In this document: positions 42,606 through 55,034 of the stretch, piece after piece | Layout of the letters: every line of letters starts with the position of its first letter | How positions within the stretch are numbered: the first letter of the stretch is position 1 | Source of the DNA: Mastigias papua | Taxonomy: Eukaryota; Cnidaria; Scyphozoa; Rhizostomeae; Mastigiidae | Assembly (NCBI GenBank): GCA_964019165.1 | Contig: OZ025274.1 | Span: forward strand, 12,448,407-12,512,406 | Direction of reading: 5' to 3' | DNA length: 64,000 bases | Notes under the pieces: model-generated | The model's database searches: none | What the model saw: only the letters and a program-made list of their open reading frames with translations | What the model was told of the DNA's origin: nothing | Program-made: the position numbers and the translations under genes

Positions 42606-43328
42606 TTTGCCACTTCAACATCAACAAATGGAGACAATCTCTATGTCATATCGAGGCGGATATTAAGAAACCTGTGAATCACATGCCATGGTTCAGGATG
42701 ATATCCATAGTTTAACAACAACTGAGTTCGATTGAGGTGGTGTTGATAGAATAGTTTAGAATAGAATAGAATAGAATAGAATAGAATAGAATAGAATAGA
42801 ATAGAATGGAATAGGATAGGGTAGAACAGAATAATGCGTTTAGAATAGGCCAGAGGCCTTTAGAACGATCATTACCTTATTATGTAATGCCAGCTACAGA
42901 CGTTAAGTCATTTTCGTAGAATTAAGCAGAATGATTTAATGAATAACCAGAAGACATTCCTACCCCTATAAAAAGAGTAATAATAAAAATAATAAAATGT
43001 CGATAAATAGGCAATCATGTTTTGCATCAGGGGGGGGGGTGTATGAGCTAAGCATGATGCAATGTAAATTGAGATCTTGTGAAAAAAAACGTGACAGAGC
43101 ATGATGATTGAGGTGGGTAGTTGAAAAAGGCACTTTAACAGTGAGGCACCTATTGAGCAGTTTCAAATATTGAAGCTAAATTCACTTCAATGTGTTGTTA
43201 GTAAACCACATCATCCTAAGCCATGTAAAGTATCCATCGCAATCTCCAGGAGCAACTTTTATTACTACTGGTAGCAATCACAGCACTGACCCCCACTGTC
43301 TTGTCGCAATTGGTCACAAGAGTCAAAA
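42606..43328. promoter_or_regulatory. Divergent intergenic region, candidate bidirectional promoter
   Basis: CASP starts at 42605 on the minus strand and RPAIN at 43329 on the plus strand, leaving 723 bp that must contain both 5' UTRs and promoters unless upstream non-coding exons exist. I see no convincing TATA box. The region contains a pentanucleotide array (agaat)n at about 42762-42820 and a G9 run near 43030. Confidence 0.45.
42762..42820. repeat. (AGAAT)n pentanucleotide array in the CASP-RPAIN promoter interval
   Basis: About ten tandem 'agaat' units, decaying to 'aggat' on the right side. It is about 160 bp from the CASP start codon. Confidence 0.9.
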
Positions 43329-46300
43329 ATGGACACTACGGAAGATGGAGCTTGTAGCAGTCTTTCTTCGGAAATCAGATGTAAAATAGATGTTTCATCA
43401 ACCCACAAGGAAATGTATAAAAAAACTCCCAAGTCATGGAAGGACAAGTATAGACGAGTACGTTTTAGCTTGTGGGTATTCTGCCCTAGCATACCACCAT
43501 AGCACCGTACATATACAGTGTGCAACGGTAGCCAGTCACTTTGAGTACCAACATGGTTTTAATTCCCTAGGCTAAGTCATTTTTCTTTGATGTGGCCAAA
43601 CGACTTGGGGACGTTTTATTAGTGTACACTAGATATCGTGTGGCGTGCAATCAGGTGTACAGTCCTTATCTGGAATCGAGGGGGTCACGCTACAGATATG
43701 TGGCGTACAGAAATCCTAATTTTGTTGTACGTCGACCTATTTTAACTAGAGGAAAGATACTACGTATGGGCTTTGGTGTGTAGAGATTATACTGGCGTAA
43801 AAGCAGACATTTGAGACTGGTCAGAATAGATTCCATCAGAGCAATGCCAGATATTGTTTCTTCTCTTATGTTATTTCACCGCCCCAAATTGAAAGGGGGT
43901 CATTCAGATCCACAATGTTCTAGAATTCTCTTTGAGGGAATGTTTCTATTTCTAATATGATAGACTTTTCTTAGTTGTGCCAACTAATATTTTCAATTCA
44001 TGCTTAACATATATGGACCAATCTACTTGGGATATATCTTTGAAAATGGTGAATTATTTCTCAGTTTGGATCTATCTGTGTTTGGATATGTTTATGAGTT
44101 TTAGTTATAGGAACTGCATTGTAAATTAATACACATTTATAAAGTTGAAGAATAAAAGGGTGCCAGATTTGAACAACTTTTATCCTTTAGAAATTACTTG
44201 TTTTAGGCTGGCCACCAGCACACAACTCCTATACACTTTCTATATAAGAATACCTTATTTTTAGCTGAACCTTGATATTCCCAAATTTTCTTGATTTTTT
44301 AGCCCAAGAATATTCTTACATTATTCTGAAGTTTTTGAGATTTTTTAGCATTAACACTCATGTAGATTATATTATTACTATGCGAAGTGTGTAACTGACA
44401 CTCCCAAAGAGTTGCTGAGTTGCATTATGACTCAAAGGCATGATAAGTGAAGCTCACATTTGTCCTGTTTTCTAAAGACAACTCAAATATTCAAAAAGTC
44501 TAAGCCTTGATGAAGCTTGAGCCTTGCATTACTCTTAAAATTATCCTTAAATTTAAGCAATTCTGAGCCTTAGTATTCTGATAATTGCATATGTGCCTTG
44601 AAGGCAGGGGCCCCCCTTGTTCATAATTTTGCAAAAATATCTGATTACAAACGCAAGAACTGTGCTTGAAAAGAAGTCACAGATTTGAATATCAGGCAAG
44701 ATGCATCAAGTCTCCCATCTAGCAAAGATACTTCTTATTTTGTTAAAGTTACTGCACAACCCCACTGTTGTCTGCCACCTTTTGATTTCATATAAAAAGA
44801 TAGGAACTGCTTTCACAAAACACCAGTAATTCAAATGATAATTTTTAGCTAGGTCATAAACTGTCAAACCTTTGATGAAATTTTTTCTGGTGATATTAAA
44901 TCCTTTGAAATAAAATTTCTTTAGAGCTAGGTGTTCAAGCTAAGAAAAAGGCATACAAGTGCTATGTTTTAGGATCACAGCAATATGCTAGTCATTGTGT
45001 CATAATCTTTGACTCACAGAGTATTTGTGTGGTATTTTTTTAATACAAGCTATACAAAAATACCAACATTATACAAGTCTAGGTGTGCTTTCATTACCTG
45101 AGGATAATTTTTTGAGGTTATTTATCTTTTGACTGACTTTTTAATTTGGCATTCTGTCGGTTTTTTAGGCTTGTATCCAGAGACTGCGCCAAAATAGAAA
45201 TAAGCTGGTTGAAAAGTTTAGAAGTACAGTGGGAGATGCAGAGAGTCCTCCTGAGGACAGGGGCAGGGAATTCATTGATGATCTGATGAGGGAAGAATTA
45301 AAGGAAATTGAGAAAATTGACATGGCACCAAACATCTTTTGTGATTGCTGTTCATATTCGGTGAGGTTTAGAATAAGCATTGAAGTGTTATATTACTAAA
45401 GCATAACATGAATGCATTCTGTTGATGCAAGAAGACTTTTTTAGTTCAGTTAATTTCTGTAGTTATGATAATGTTCAGGCTCATGTAGTGTAGATGTATG
45501 GATAGGTAGTGTCTGCCCAGTGCTTGGTTGATAATATGTCAATTGCAAAAGCTGTTTCCATAGCAGAATTTTGAAGCAGCCCTTACCTTTATGTACTGCC
45601 AGCTTTTCATTGGTAATATGCAATACTACTGTACAGATACATGGATCAGTTTAAGTTTGCAATATTTTAATTGGCATAATAGTAATGTCCTGTGATTAAA
45701 TGTACCAGGAAACTTATCTTTATTTATTTGTTGAGTGATTTGTCTTAAAACCTTGAAGCCTATGATTGAAAATGTGCTATAGTGATAAATTTGCCAATCT
45801 CATTTATATTCTAGTTTGAACCATGTTATATGATGGCCATACTTTGTTTGTAACTAATTTCTGTACATTTGCCTTTTTACATGCCAATTTCAGCATTCAA
45901 ATCAAAATGATGATGGCATTGAAAGTATTTTCAAAGTTATGGATGAGATCAGGGAAGAGCTTTTAAAAGAAGGTTTGTTGCTGTTTTCCATCGTATTGTA
46001 TTTCATTAGGTTATGTTGCATCTTGTATGCTCCAATTCAATTGATTTTTTGTGTATTATCTTGTTATCATACTAAGTCTATGTTTTTGGTTCTCTTTGCA
46101 GAAAAATTAATCCTCCAGAAATATCATGAGCTTGAGAATTTTGATGACAAATACATCAATGCTGCTATTAATTGCTTGGATGGTGACTATTGCATCTGTC
46201 CAGTTTGTAAAAAGTATGATCCTCAAAATTATTCAGTTGTTTTCTACATCCATTTACTGCTTTCATGTGATTGCAAATTTGCTATATTTCCTCTTGAAGG

Positions 46301-49300
46301 CACCCTGGGCACTTTTTACATTTTTGATGGTTTCATGGGGGTACTTTTTCAAGGGAGCACTTTTTTGAGAGTTTTTAACTTTGCCCTCATTTCACTCAGG
46401 TGGTTTGTCATGAAAAGTTAGTTTAAACAAAATGCTTGATTGAAAAATAGATATCATGTTTAGTCAACTTTAATCTTCTTCATCACTATCATCTTTCCAT
46501 TCCATTTCATCATGGTTGATGGCAATAAAGAGATTCATATCTTGTCCAAGCAACATTTCTTGTTGGGACTGAAATTTACCAGCACTCATTTTCATATGGT
46601 TGGCCCTTCATATAAAACAGTGGATTTTCTTATCTTCAATATCATCCAATGCCAGGTTTACAGCACATGATTTCATAGATTTCACTATGAGCTCTTTAGA
46701 CATTCCTTACCATGTTTTCAGTATCTACTGCACAATGGATGGATCTTTCTGGAGATTTCAGATTTCGGGAGTTTGTTGGGCTGTTAATACCAGTTGATGC
46801 TAACCACTCAATTTATTGCCCCTGAAGCAGTTCCTTGAATGATTTGAAGTTCTAGCATTGGGGCTATTTTAGGGAGATTTTTTGAGTTGGAGTCAATTAG
46901 AGGATTTGTGGTACTGTTATTGGCTCAATGTGCTTATGTATTCTTGTCTTCTTCTAGAAATCAGCTACTACAAAATATGCAAGTGTTTTTCTGTTCCTGT
47001 GGATTACGTATTGACACTGGGGTACAGTTGATTTATTTATGATCTATATTTTCAACATTATGAAATGTGCTAATTGTTCTGGTGTACTGTATGTTGATCA
47101 CACCTATTGAATAGGTTGCATAATAAAGGAATTTTTCTTTCTGGAAGTCAAATATTTGTTAGCAAAATGCAGAGAGCTTTGAGAAGTGCTCCAGGTGTGA
47201 CAGAGCAATATTTTTAGGTGGGAGCCTCTAGAAGACAAGCTAAAAGCAATGAGATATAGAGGGTACTAAAGCAGGTACTAAAGTACATTTGTGAAAGACG
47301 CGGAGGTGCCATCTTTTCATAGCAATCAGAAAATGATGATTTTTATAGCAATAGATCTTCTTATCAAGACAAAGAGAAAGGCAATGATATATTACCATAA
47401 TTTTCTGTTAAGATCCCCTCCCGTGGGGGCTTATTGTTTTCAAGCACTTTAAAGGGGACTTATTGGAAAATGGACTTAATTGAGTGGGTGCTTGATAGCT
47501 TTTTGAAATATGAACAGATTTTCTATAATGATATAATATGTATATTTCAAGAATCTTCATCAATAACATTGTCATCTTCATCAGCTATTATCATTTCTGT
47601 TTGCAGCACATAGACATTTGAGCTTGATTTTGATTTGGTTTGTTGCAGTACTAATGAACATTATCAATACCACAAAATGTATGCTTGTTATGAACATAAA
47701 TTATGTTTGGCATTATTTGCATTTTTGAGGGGGACTTAATAGAGAGGGGGGCATAATAAATTTTTTCTTCTGCAGAGGGGAGGCTTATTGGAGAGGGGGC
47801 TTAATAGAGAAAGTAGTTGCCATATTGCAGAGTAGTTCACCTGTACCTGTATTTACTACCTTGAGTCTCGGTCTAGTACTTTTTCAAAGCACTGTATTGG
47901 GCACGTTTGGAGACACCAAATGACTGCATGATGGCTTTGTTGGTAGAAAAACAAGTTAATGTAGTAGTATGCACAATTGTATAGTAAAGTAGCAGTGGCT
48001 CTCAGTTTGCTCATATAGAAAGAGCGTGAAATGGTATTAGTCTCCTCTCAGTATTGTAAATTGCATGAGAAACAGTTCAAGAGATCTTCCCATTGTACTT
48101 TTTCTTTTTTCCAGATTTTGCTTAATTCTGTGTAGTATATTTTGGATTTAGTAGGAGAAGTTTTCTTTAGTGATCTCATTAAAGATTTTACAGGTTGACA
48201 ACTCATTGACGATACGTCATTGTATTGACGTTCTGCAATGTAAATTTTTAGTACGATGGAATCACCCTATCGGATATACGCAGGCAGATAGAAGATACTT
48301 TACAGCAGCATGGGTATCGCTGTCTTAATTTACTTGTATATGAATTTCGTATCTGAAATTTGACGTAGTGTAGGTATTCCCTTGAAATGACTTAGATCTT
48401 TACGTCCATTTGCACATTGCCTACTTGTGTGAGACATCAATGACGGGTAATGCTGGTGTTTTAAAGCAAAATTATACATCCCTATTTAGATTTGCTACAT
48501 TTCGATTTAGGTTTTCGAAATTTGGGCTGCTATGCTAATGAGCATAGCCTCCAAATGTTTCAGAACTCTGATATGGTCTATTTTCTCCCAACCTAATTGA
48601 CCAATCATCATTCAACATGGGCCTAGTCTTAGCACGTGTGGTCAGAACCCTGCATGATGATTGGTCAATTAGGTTGGGAGAAAATAGACTTGACAGAACT
48701 CTCAAACATTTGGCGGCTATGCTATGCTAATGCTGTGTTGGGTTTGATTTTTTCACTCGCATTACCACATTGTCTTACATGACTCAAGGTTTGCACCTAT
48801 AGACCTTTGGGGTTTTAGTGTTGATTCAAAAGTCCATTATTGAGTATCTGCTTATTATTTGCGTATTACATGCCTATTATCTGCATATTATCTGCGTATT
48901 TTCTGCGTATTACCTGCTGATTGTGTGCATATTATATGCGAATTATATGCGTATCATATGCGTCTTATCTGTATAGTATCTGCGTATTATCTGCCACAAG
49001 GGTGAATGGCAACTGTCTTACATAATTCATCTTACTTTTGCTTTTCAGAGCGAATTGTATCGTCGAACCCGTATTTTCAGTACTGCAGGTGGAAGAGCTG
49101 GATTTGCATAATTTGATTCTTTCATGCACGGTATGTGACAGTTCAGTTATTGATTTTTTAAATGGTCTGTTTAGGAACAGCATTCAAATACGTATGAACT
49201 GGGGTGCTTTTTGAGGCACATGCTGCCAGTGTTTGTAACTGTTAGAATACTGCATACATACATACATAATTTAGATTATACAGGTTTAATCTAAGGCAGC

Positions 49301-50821
49301 TGTACAACTGGTATGGAACTGTTTTGACTAAAGTTAAAGTTGTCATAAAGTGATAAATTGGTTATAGTACAGCTTGTAAGTCATATTTGAGAAGTCAAAT
49401 AAATTTTGAGTTCAATAAGCAAAAAACTTATATTTATATTTGATTGCTACCCCGACTGGAAATTGGTCTCAGCTATCTTGTCCTTATATTTATGTATACA
49501 CTCTTTGAATAAATCTTCTTTCTAATCATTTTAAAGTCCTTGCCAGCCATACTCCATAGGAATGGCTTTCTATAATAGCGCCCTGGAAATTTGAATTTTG
49601 CCTTTTGCCAGACAGCAGAACTATGAGTGGATTCTTAGTTAGATCTGAGCGCCCCTCTTTGTTTGTCTTGAAACGAATCAAAGTTTGTTTGTTTGTCTTA
49701 CATTACCATGCCTGAAATCCTTACGTGTCCTTCCATGTTTGCAATATATGGGTATTAGAGTAACGCACTATTGTTCTACGCTTTGTTTGGGCTCTTAAGC
49801 AAACGGTACATTTAAGGTGCAGCTAAAGAGCTTTCAATTTCAGCGGCCCTGCACCTTCAAAATGCTTTCTAAATCTTTAGCAATACTGCACCACTTTCAT
49901 CCTGTGCATCTATATATATTAAAACGTGCATTAAATTATGGCGTGATATGCAACGTATTTGAGAGGCTACACGTTTTGTTTTTGTAAGAAAGTGGTTTTG
50001 CAGAAAGCAGTAAACAATTTCAGTATTGGATTTTGAGCCTAAGAAAGTTGCCAGGCTGATACATATTTGAAAGCCATTATCTCTTTTGTTTAATTTGCGT
50101 ATACTTCTTCTGATAATCTATGTCAATGTTATACTTATGTTTGCGCTGTGCCTGTTTGACTGTGTAGCACGGCCGTGTTACACAAACTCGAATATTCTTG
50201 CTAAGAAAATCATAAGAAAATTTTGGCACTGAAACCGTGAAAAGCTAAGAGAGTTTCAGAACTCGGCGAAAAGCTTTCTGATAGACGAAAACATACATAC
50301 CAGAAAGTAGACTGTTGCGTCATTTGAACTTGTTCTTTCCAATCAGCCTACTATGGACAGATGGCTTTTGAAAACTAACTTTTAAAAAGCATTTGCAAAA
50401 CCTCTACGTTTAGGCTTCATACTTGTTTCGGTGCTCACCTTGACTATTTTGCTTTGATGAGTCCCGATAAGAGGGAGGCTGGAATAGAAGGGGGATTGGA
50501 AATTTCCTGAAAACTTAGTAAACGTGGAGACTTAATAAACATAAAATTTTATTCCGCATATCGTCGATTAACTCGTGATGATTGTTTTTGAACTTTTGAG
50601 GGTATTTTACGATCTCTCATTTGTTTAGGGATTTTACAGTTAAAGAGTTCATTTCCTAGAAGATAAATTGTATACCTATGATGATTAATGATGATTAATG
50701 ATGTTTAATGGTGCTTATCAGTGATTGTGATAATCACCCCCTTCCACAATTAGTGCTGATCACTAAACACTCTTTTTGTTGTTTATTGCAGTCATGCAGT
50801 TTTATGGCCATCGTTGTATAG
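43329..50821 (+). CDS. RPAIN: RPA-interacting protein
   Basis: Eight exons join in phase: 43329-43457, 45169-45360, 45894-45972, 46102-46213, 46958-47021, 48252-48313, 49049-49130 and 50792-50821 (TAG), giving 249 aa (human 219). The N-terminus carries the conserved MYKKTPKSWKDKYRR then RLRQNRNKLVEKFR basic segment, matching the human 'YK..PPWKEAFRQRCLERMR' region. An acidic helical middle follows (DEIREELLKE, KYHELENFDDKYINAAI). The C-terminal zinc-finger-type domain has C166-P-V-C169, C183-S-C185, C216 and C239-x-x-C242, ending ILSCTSCSFMAIVV like human 'MSCLACDTWAVIL'. RPAIN binds replication protein A and carries it into the nucleus. The last exon codes only ten codons. It is divergent from CASP. 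Confidence 0.93.
47400..47830. repeat. G-rich 'gggggcttatt' repeat block in RPAIN intron 5
   Basis: Several 'ggggacttaatagagagggg' and 'gaggcttattggagaggggg' units on the right and 'cccgtgggggcttattg' on the left resemble the element at 52620-53444 and the block at 24740-25050. The ends are unclear. Confidence 0.5.
48535..48730. mobile_element. Foldback MITE in RPAIN intron 6
   Basis: The arms 'ctattttctcccaacctaat' plus 'tgaccaatcatca' and their reverse complement 'tgatgattggtcaatt' plus 'aggttgggagaaaatag' enclose a loop of about 55 bp. Outer arms 'catagcctccaaatgttt' and 'aaacatttggcggctatg' continue the pairing with mismatches. It has no coding capacity. Confidence 0.75.
48843..48992. 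repeat. Short-period minisatellite in RPAIN intron 6
   Basis: About a dozen imperfect copies of a 12-bp unit 'tctgcgtattat' (variants tctgcatattat, cctgctgattgt, tatgcgaattat). It ends about 50 bp before the exon 7 acceptor. Confidence 0.85.
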
Positions 50822-50869
50822 ATCAGTGTCACCATTCTCAAGTCATTGTGTCCAACAGACTAAGCGCAA

Positions 50870-50875
50870 AATAAA
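50870..50875 (+). terminator. RPAIN: Candidate RPAIN polyadenylation signal
   Basis: A canonical AATAAA lies 49 bp after the RPAIN stop codon, followed by T-rich sequence. Confidence 0.6.
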
Positions 50876-52619
50876 TGATATAAAAATTTATAATTAAGGT
50901 ATATATTTGTATATATATTTGTTCCTTTTCTGCTTTGAGGAACAGTTTTTAAGTTAAACTTATAAATGCGTGCATCAATCTGAATTTTAGAATAATGTTT
51001 TCAAAATTCTTTAAACCATATTTTCGCACAATGTTGAACTTCCAGGTTGAACATAGTAGTTGAGAGTAATATTATCCGCCATTAGAGATGATTACTTTTG
51101 TACATCAAACTCAATTCTTGGCACAATTTCAACGTATGGGGGCCCAACTCCGACTGTCCTTTTTCGAAGGTAAGTGACACTTTCAATGTAAGAAAGTTGC
51201 TCAATATTTATATGTAAGCTTATAGTCTAGGAGTGTGAAACATTACTGTATGCAATACCGATGCCCAACTGAATGTGGAGGTTGTATACTTTTGCTCATT
51301 TCCAAATGTTAATGTAACTTAAGTTTGCATTCGATGCTTTTTGAATCGGGACGGTTTTCCATGGAGGCCAAATCTACAACGCCTGACTGGTTGGCCTGAC
51401 AGGCCAAGCCAGAATAGAAAGCCTGCTTTAGTTTCACTACAATAATTAGTTCAGAGCTGCTTTTCTATGTAGAACTGTATCCACTCAGGCCGTAAACATT
51501 TCCCGTATTCTCTCGGATGTTCGTACTTCCGTAGATTGCGAGACAGAAACCACGCGCTGTTTAGAAGTTTATTTTCTCTAAGTCTATCAGCACAATTCTC
51601 TCCTACGCTAATATTTTCTTCTCACTCAACTAGGATTTCTACAACCTTTTTTATAGTTCAATACGAAAGTTCTAGAGACTGTATAAGCAGGAGTAAGCAT
51701 CGCGTGATGTTATTTATGTTGACTAGGTAATGATGAGAAGACAGTATGTAATATTCTAGATTATCCCAACCATAACGCTCTAGATTCCCAACCGGAGGTT
51801 GCCTGTCCCTGTTCTAGAGCATGCACTAGTCTCTTCCCAGTTCTTTTGCTATGCTGTCTTTAACTCCTATCATTGACTACCTTGAAAAAGGCACTTGAGA
51901 TGCATATTTTGCGTGAATACGATTTTTTACCACTTGTGCGTAATGTTTGGAAATTGAAATCACTCATACGTAGAGAAGTACCTTAATGTATTCAAATGTG
52001 TGTCCAAATGCAAGCTCGAGCTGTTTTAAGATTTCCATAGTTGAATTTAATTGTAGATTTCCATAGCACTCCATATTCCAGCCTCGTTTTCTAACAGACT
52101 TAACATTCGATTGAGAGGTATTCTTTTCTCACTGATCAGTGTCTTCTTTCCTCCGACTTTAGGCCTTAGCCCGTTGAATCCCTGTTCAGCCTCCTTAATG
52201 TTTTCTTGTAGAAATTGATAATTCAGCTTTTTTATGTTGTAGATGGCTTTGAGTCTTTGTATTGGAATCACTTAAGTATTACATTTATTCCCTGAATTGA
52301 ACCTGTTTTGCATTGTTATTGTTTTTGATCTCGCCAATATTCAAAATCTTCTTCAAAAGGAACTTACTTTGACAACTGTTGAACTTTAAAGTACAAAACA
52401 CCAATTTTTTGCAGCAACTGTTTGCAATTTATATGCATTCGAGGAAGGAGTTTCAATACAAGAAACCACAGAATATCTGTTAGAGTACATCATTTACTTA
52501 GCAGAAATTAAAATTCCCTAAACATTAATGTGAAGGACATCAAAGCATATTTAATTACTTTAGTAGTAATCCCAACCCCTCCTCACAATGATGCCTACAC
52601 CAGCCATCAGGCTGCCTGA
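50876..52619. other. Intergenic DNA, no gene recognised
   Basis: AT-rich sequence. A 'ccaaccggaggttgcctgtccctg' stretch near 51790 resembles a decayed hAT end. I found no coding exon. Confidence 0.5.
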
Positions 52620-53444
52620 TACCGTATTTCCTCGATTAAACGCCCCAGGGCGTTTATTGATTCAGGCACTTTTGGGGGCGCCTAATCGAGGGGGGGCATT
52701 ATTCGAAAGGCGGACGTTTATTAGATAGTATTAAAAAGTAAAACAGAATAAAAAATTTCAAACTAAATTGTCCACAATCTTAAACAAACAATCTCAAACA
52801 TATTTTACTTTACCAAGAGTTTAATTTAAAAAATTCACTCAATCTCGATCAAGTCATCATTTTCAGAATCCTCTTCTAATATGACAACGTCTGGTGTTGC
52901 CTCTTCTATGTCAGAGTCTGTCATAGAGTGAGCAAATGAGCAGTGAAAAGGCAAATTCAGAAACTATCCTTTTTGAACACATTCCAATGGAATTGTCATT
53001 CCTTCTGAAATCTTTTTTGAACAATGATAAGACAAACAAGATCACAGCCTCTGTCATTGGGTCCAGAAAAAGAGAAAATGGCCTAGTTGTGCCTTGCCTT
53101 TATCGAGCAACAACGCAGAAACTGAAAGTCGCCGTGGTTTTACATAAAGAGCTGATGAGCACAAAAGAAATGTGACAACATATGGACATAATTGTAAAAG
53201 AATTTGAAAACAAAAAAGTTTGCTTTGACTGATTTTATTCGAAGTTTTTGTATAGACTCTGCAAAGGAAAGTTCGCTATTCTGTTGGGTTTTGATGCCAC
53301 AATACACTACACCAACTGTAAAAAATGGTTGTGTGGGGGCGTTTATTCGAAGGGAGCGTTTATTTCAAAATTTGGTAGCATACAGGGGCGTTTATTCGAG
53401 GGGGCCTTTAATCGAGGGGGGCACTTAATCGAGGAAATATGGTA
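52620..53444. mobile_element. 825-bp TIR element with G-rich subterminal repeats
   Basis: The left end TACCGTATTTCCTCGATTAA and the right end (reverse complement) TACCATATTTCCTCGATTAA differ at one of 20 positions. Both continue into 'cgcccc/gtgcccc' and 'ggggcgtttattcgag'-type direct units. The interior has a 79-codon plus frame (52936-53175, LLKSFLNNDKTNKITAS, LVVPCLYRATTQKLKV) of unknown function. The same G-rich units recur elsewhere in the window. Confidence 0.7.
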
Positions 53445-54340
53445 GGGTAGGGTGCCACTGCGCAGCCAATGATCAGATCTGGTAACTAGCCATGGTGACT
53501 AGCTCGCGTGTTAAGAGGCAATATGGTAGCTATGGCGTATATTGGATTCTGAATTCCTCTATTACATCGTTGGACTTGGTAAAGGTTAATTCAAACGAAC
53601 AGTTATCATTTGCGAGTCGAACTCATATATATCATACACGTGGCAGGCTAGCATTTATCAATATACAGTTCATTGAAAACAAGCCTCGCATGTTTCAAGG
53701 CTTACACGCTTTTTATATAAAACACAAAGTGTCTTCTTTCAGCCTGAATATTTCCTAATACTTTGTAGAATCTAGGCTTGAAGGTTTCTTAAAATGTTTC
53801 TTAAAATTTTTGAACTGTCCAGTAACAATAGCAACCCAGATATGGCACCTGTGGGACGAGAAATGGAATGTCAGTGAAGTTTGTATGTATTTTATTTGCA
53901 TGTTGCATTTTGTTTCCAGTTAAATACAGAATTTTCTTCCAAAAGCAGTTTTATCAAATTTACTTTTGAAGCCCAGGTGCCTGTGTTTCTTAACTGTTTC
54001 TTAACCTTTGCTTTATTTGTTCTATTAATCGTCAATGTTCAGAAAGTGGTCCCAAGCATACATAAGATTTCGCTGCAGTTATGTTTTTCAAGGATAACTT
54101 AACATGAGATGCTGATAAAATTTATCAAATTGCACAAAAGCAAAAGGGCTTCGACCTTTTTGATTTTCATAAATTTTGGCTCTAAAAGCGTGTAGCCGGG
54201 TTACACCATCGTGCGGGCTGTATGCTCGACACCCTGATCTAAATAAGTTTCTGGCATGTCGACTCAACCATGGCGGCTCCTCCTCAGCTTTTCAGTGCTG
54301 CTTTCCTGCTTTGCCGTCGTCGCCCGTCGCTAAAATGATA

Positions 54341-55032
54341 CAGTTGACCCTCTATAGGTCGAATACCGCTTAAGTCGAACTCCTCTGATCTCGAACATTT
54401 TCTCATTTCCCCTGGTTTTAGTGTGCTCTATGTACAGAAAATACCCCGGATAAGTCGAATAACTCGATAAGTTGAACAAATTGTTAGCTCCTTTAAACAA
54501 ATAACTCCAGTTAAGCCCAACAAAATCGGTAAATTCAAAGAAAATGCAATAATAGAAAAGCCCTCTCAGCTATCTTGATCAACATCTAATCAGTTTATAA
54601 GAGTTGTTCTTTTGAAATCGTAACAAAACCCACACGACCTTCAAACTTCAAGTGGCATGGGGCTTACATTCTATATCCGTCGTTCAAATTAACCTTGCAT
54701 TTGCTTCTTAAGGGGTCTGCGTTCAGGAAATAATAAGTAGTTTTTGCGAATTTTTCATCGCTACCCGTTTCCAAATGGCCAACGGTCTTTTTTCTATTAG
54801 AATTTGAAGTGTCTTCTGTGTTGTTTATTCGATTAGCTAACATATCAAGTGTAATAAATGTTGTTCTGATTGAATTTGAAAAACAAACTTGGATCGATTT
54901 CACTTCATGTCAACTCTGGGGGCATTTTGAAGCAAAATTCAACTTCCAGAGGTGTATACCTTGTTAATCGAAACCTGGATCAGTCGAACAAATTTTTTCC
55001 CCTTGGCAGTTCGACCTATCGAGGTTCAACTG
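54341..55032. mobile_element. Tigger/pogo-type element, 692 bp, non-autonomous
   Basis: It begins CAGTTGACCCTCTATAGGTC and ends GACCTATCGAGGTTCAACTG, so the inverted repeats match at 17 of 20. TA flanks each end (54339-54340, 55033-55034). Subterminal 'gataagtcgaa' and 'cagtcgaacaaatt' motifs repeat. The CAGTTGAACCTCGATAAGTC-type end is characteristic of Tigger elements. No DDE transposase is visible. Confidence 0.8.
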
Positions 55033-55034
55033 TA

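Noticed and set aside
43592..43783. 63-codon plus frame in RPAIN intron 1
   Set aside because: No homology and not needed; exon 1 donor (43457) and exon 2 acceptor (45168) join in phase.
45939..46421. 160-codon plus-strand frame joining RPAIN exons 3 and 4 through the intron
   Set aside because: Phase analysis shows introns at 45973-46101 and after 46213; the hydrophobic stretches are translated intron.
49131..49214. Read-through C-terminus of RPAIN (VCDSSVIDF...)
   Set aside because: Splicing at 49130 to 50792 restores the conserved family C-terminus better; kept only as a possible isoform.
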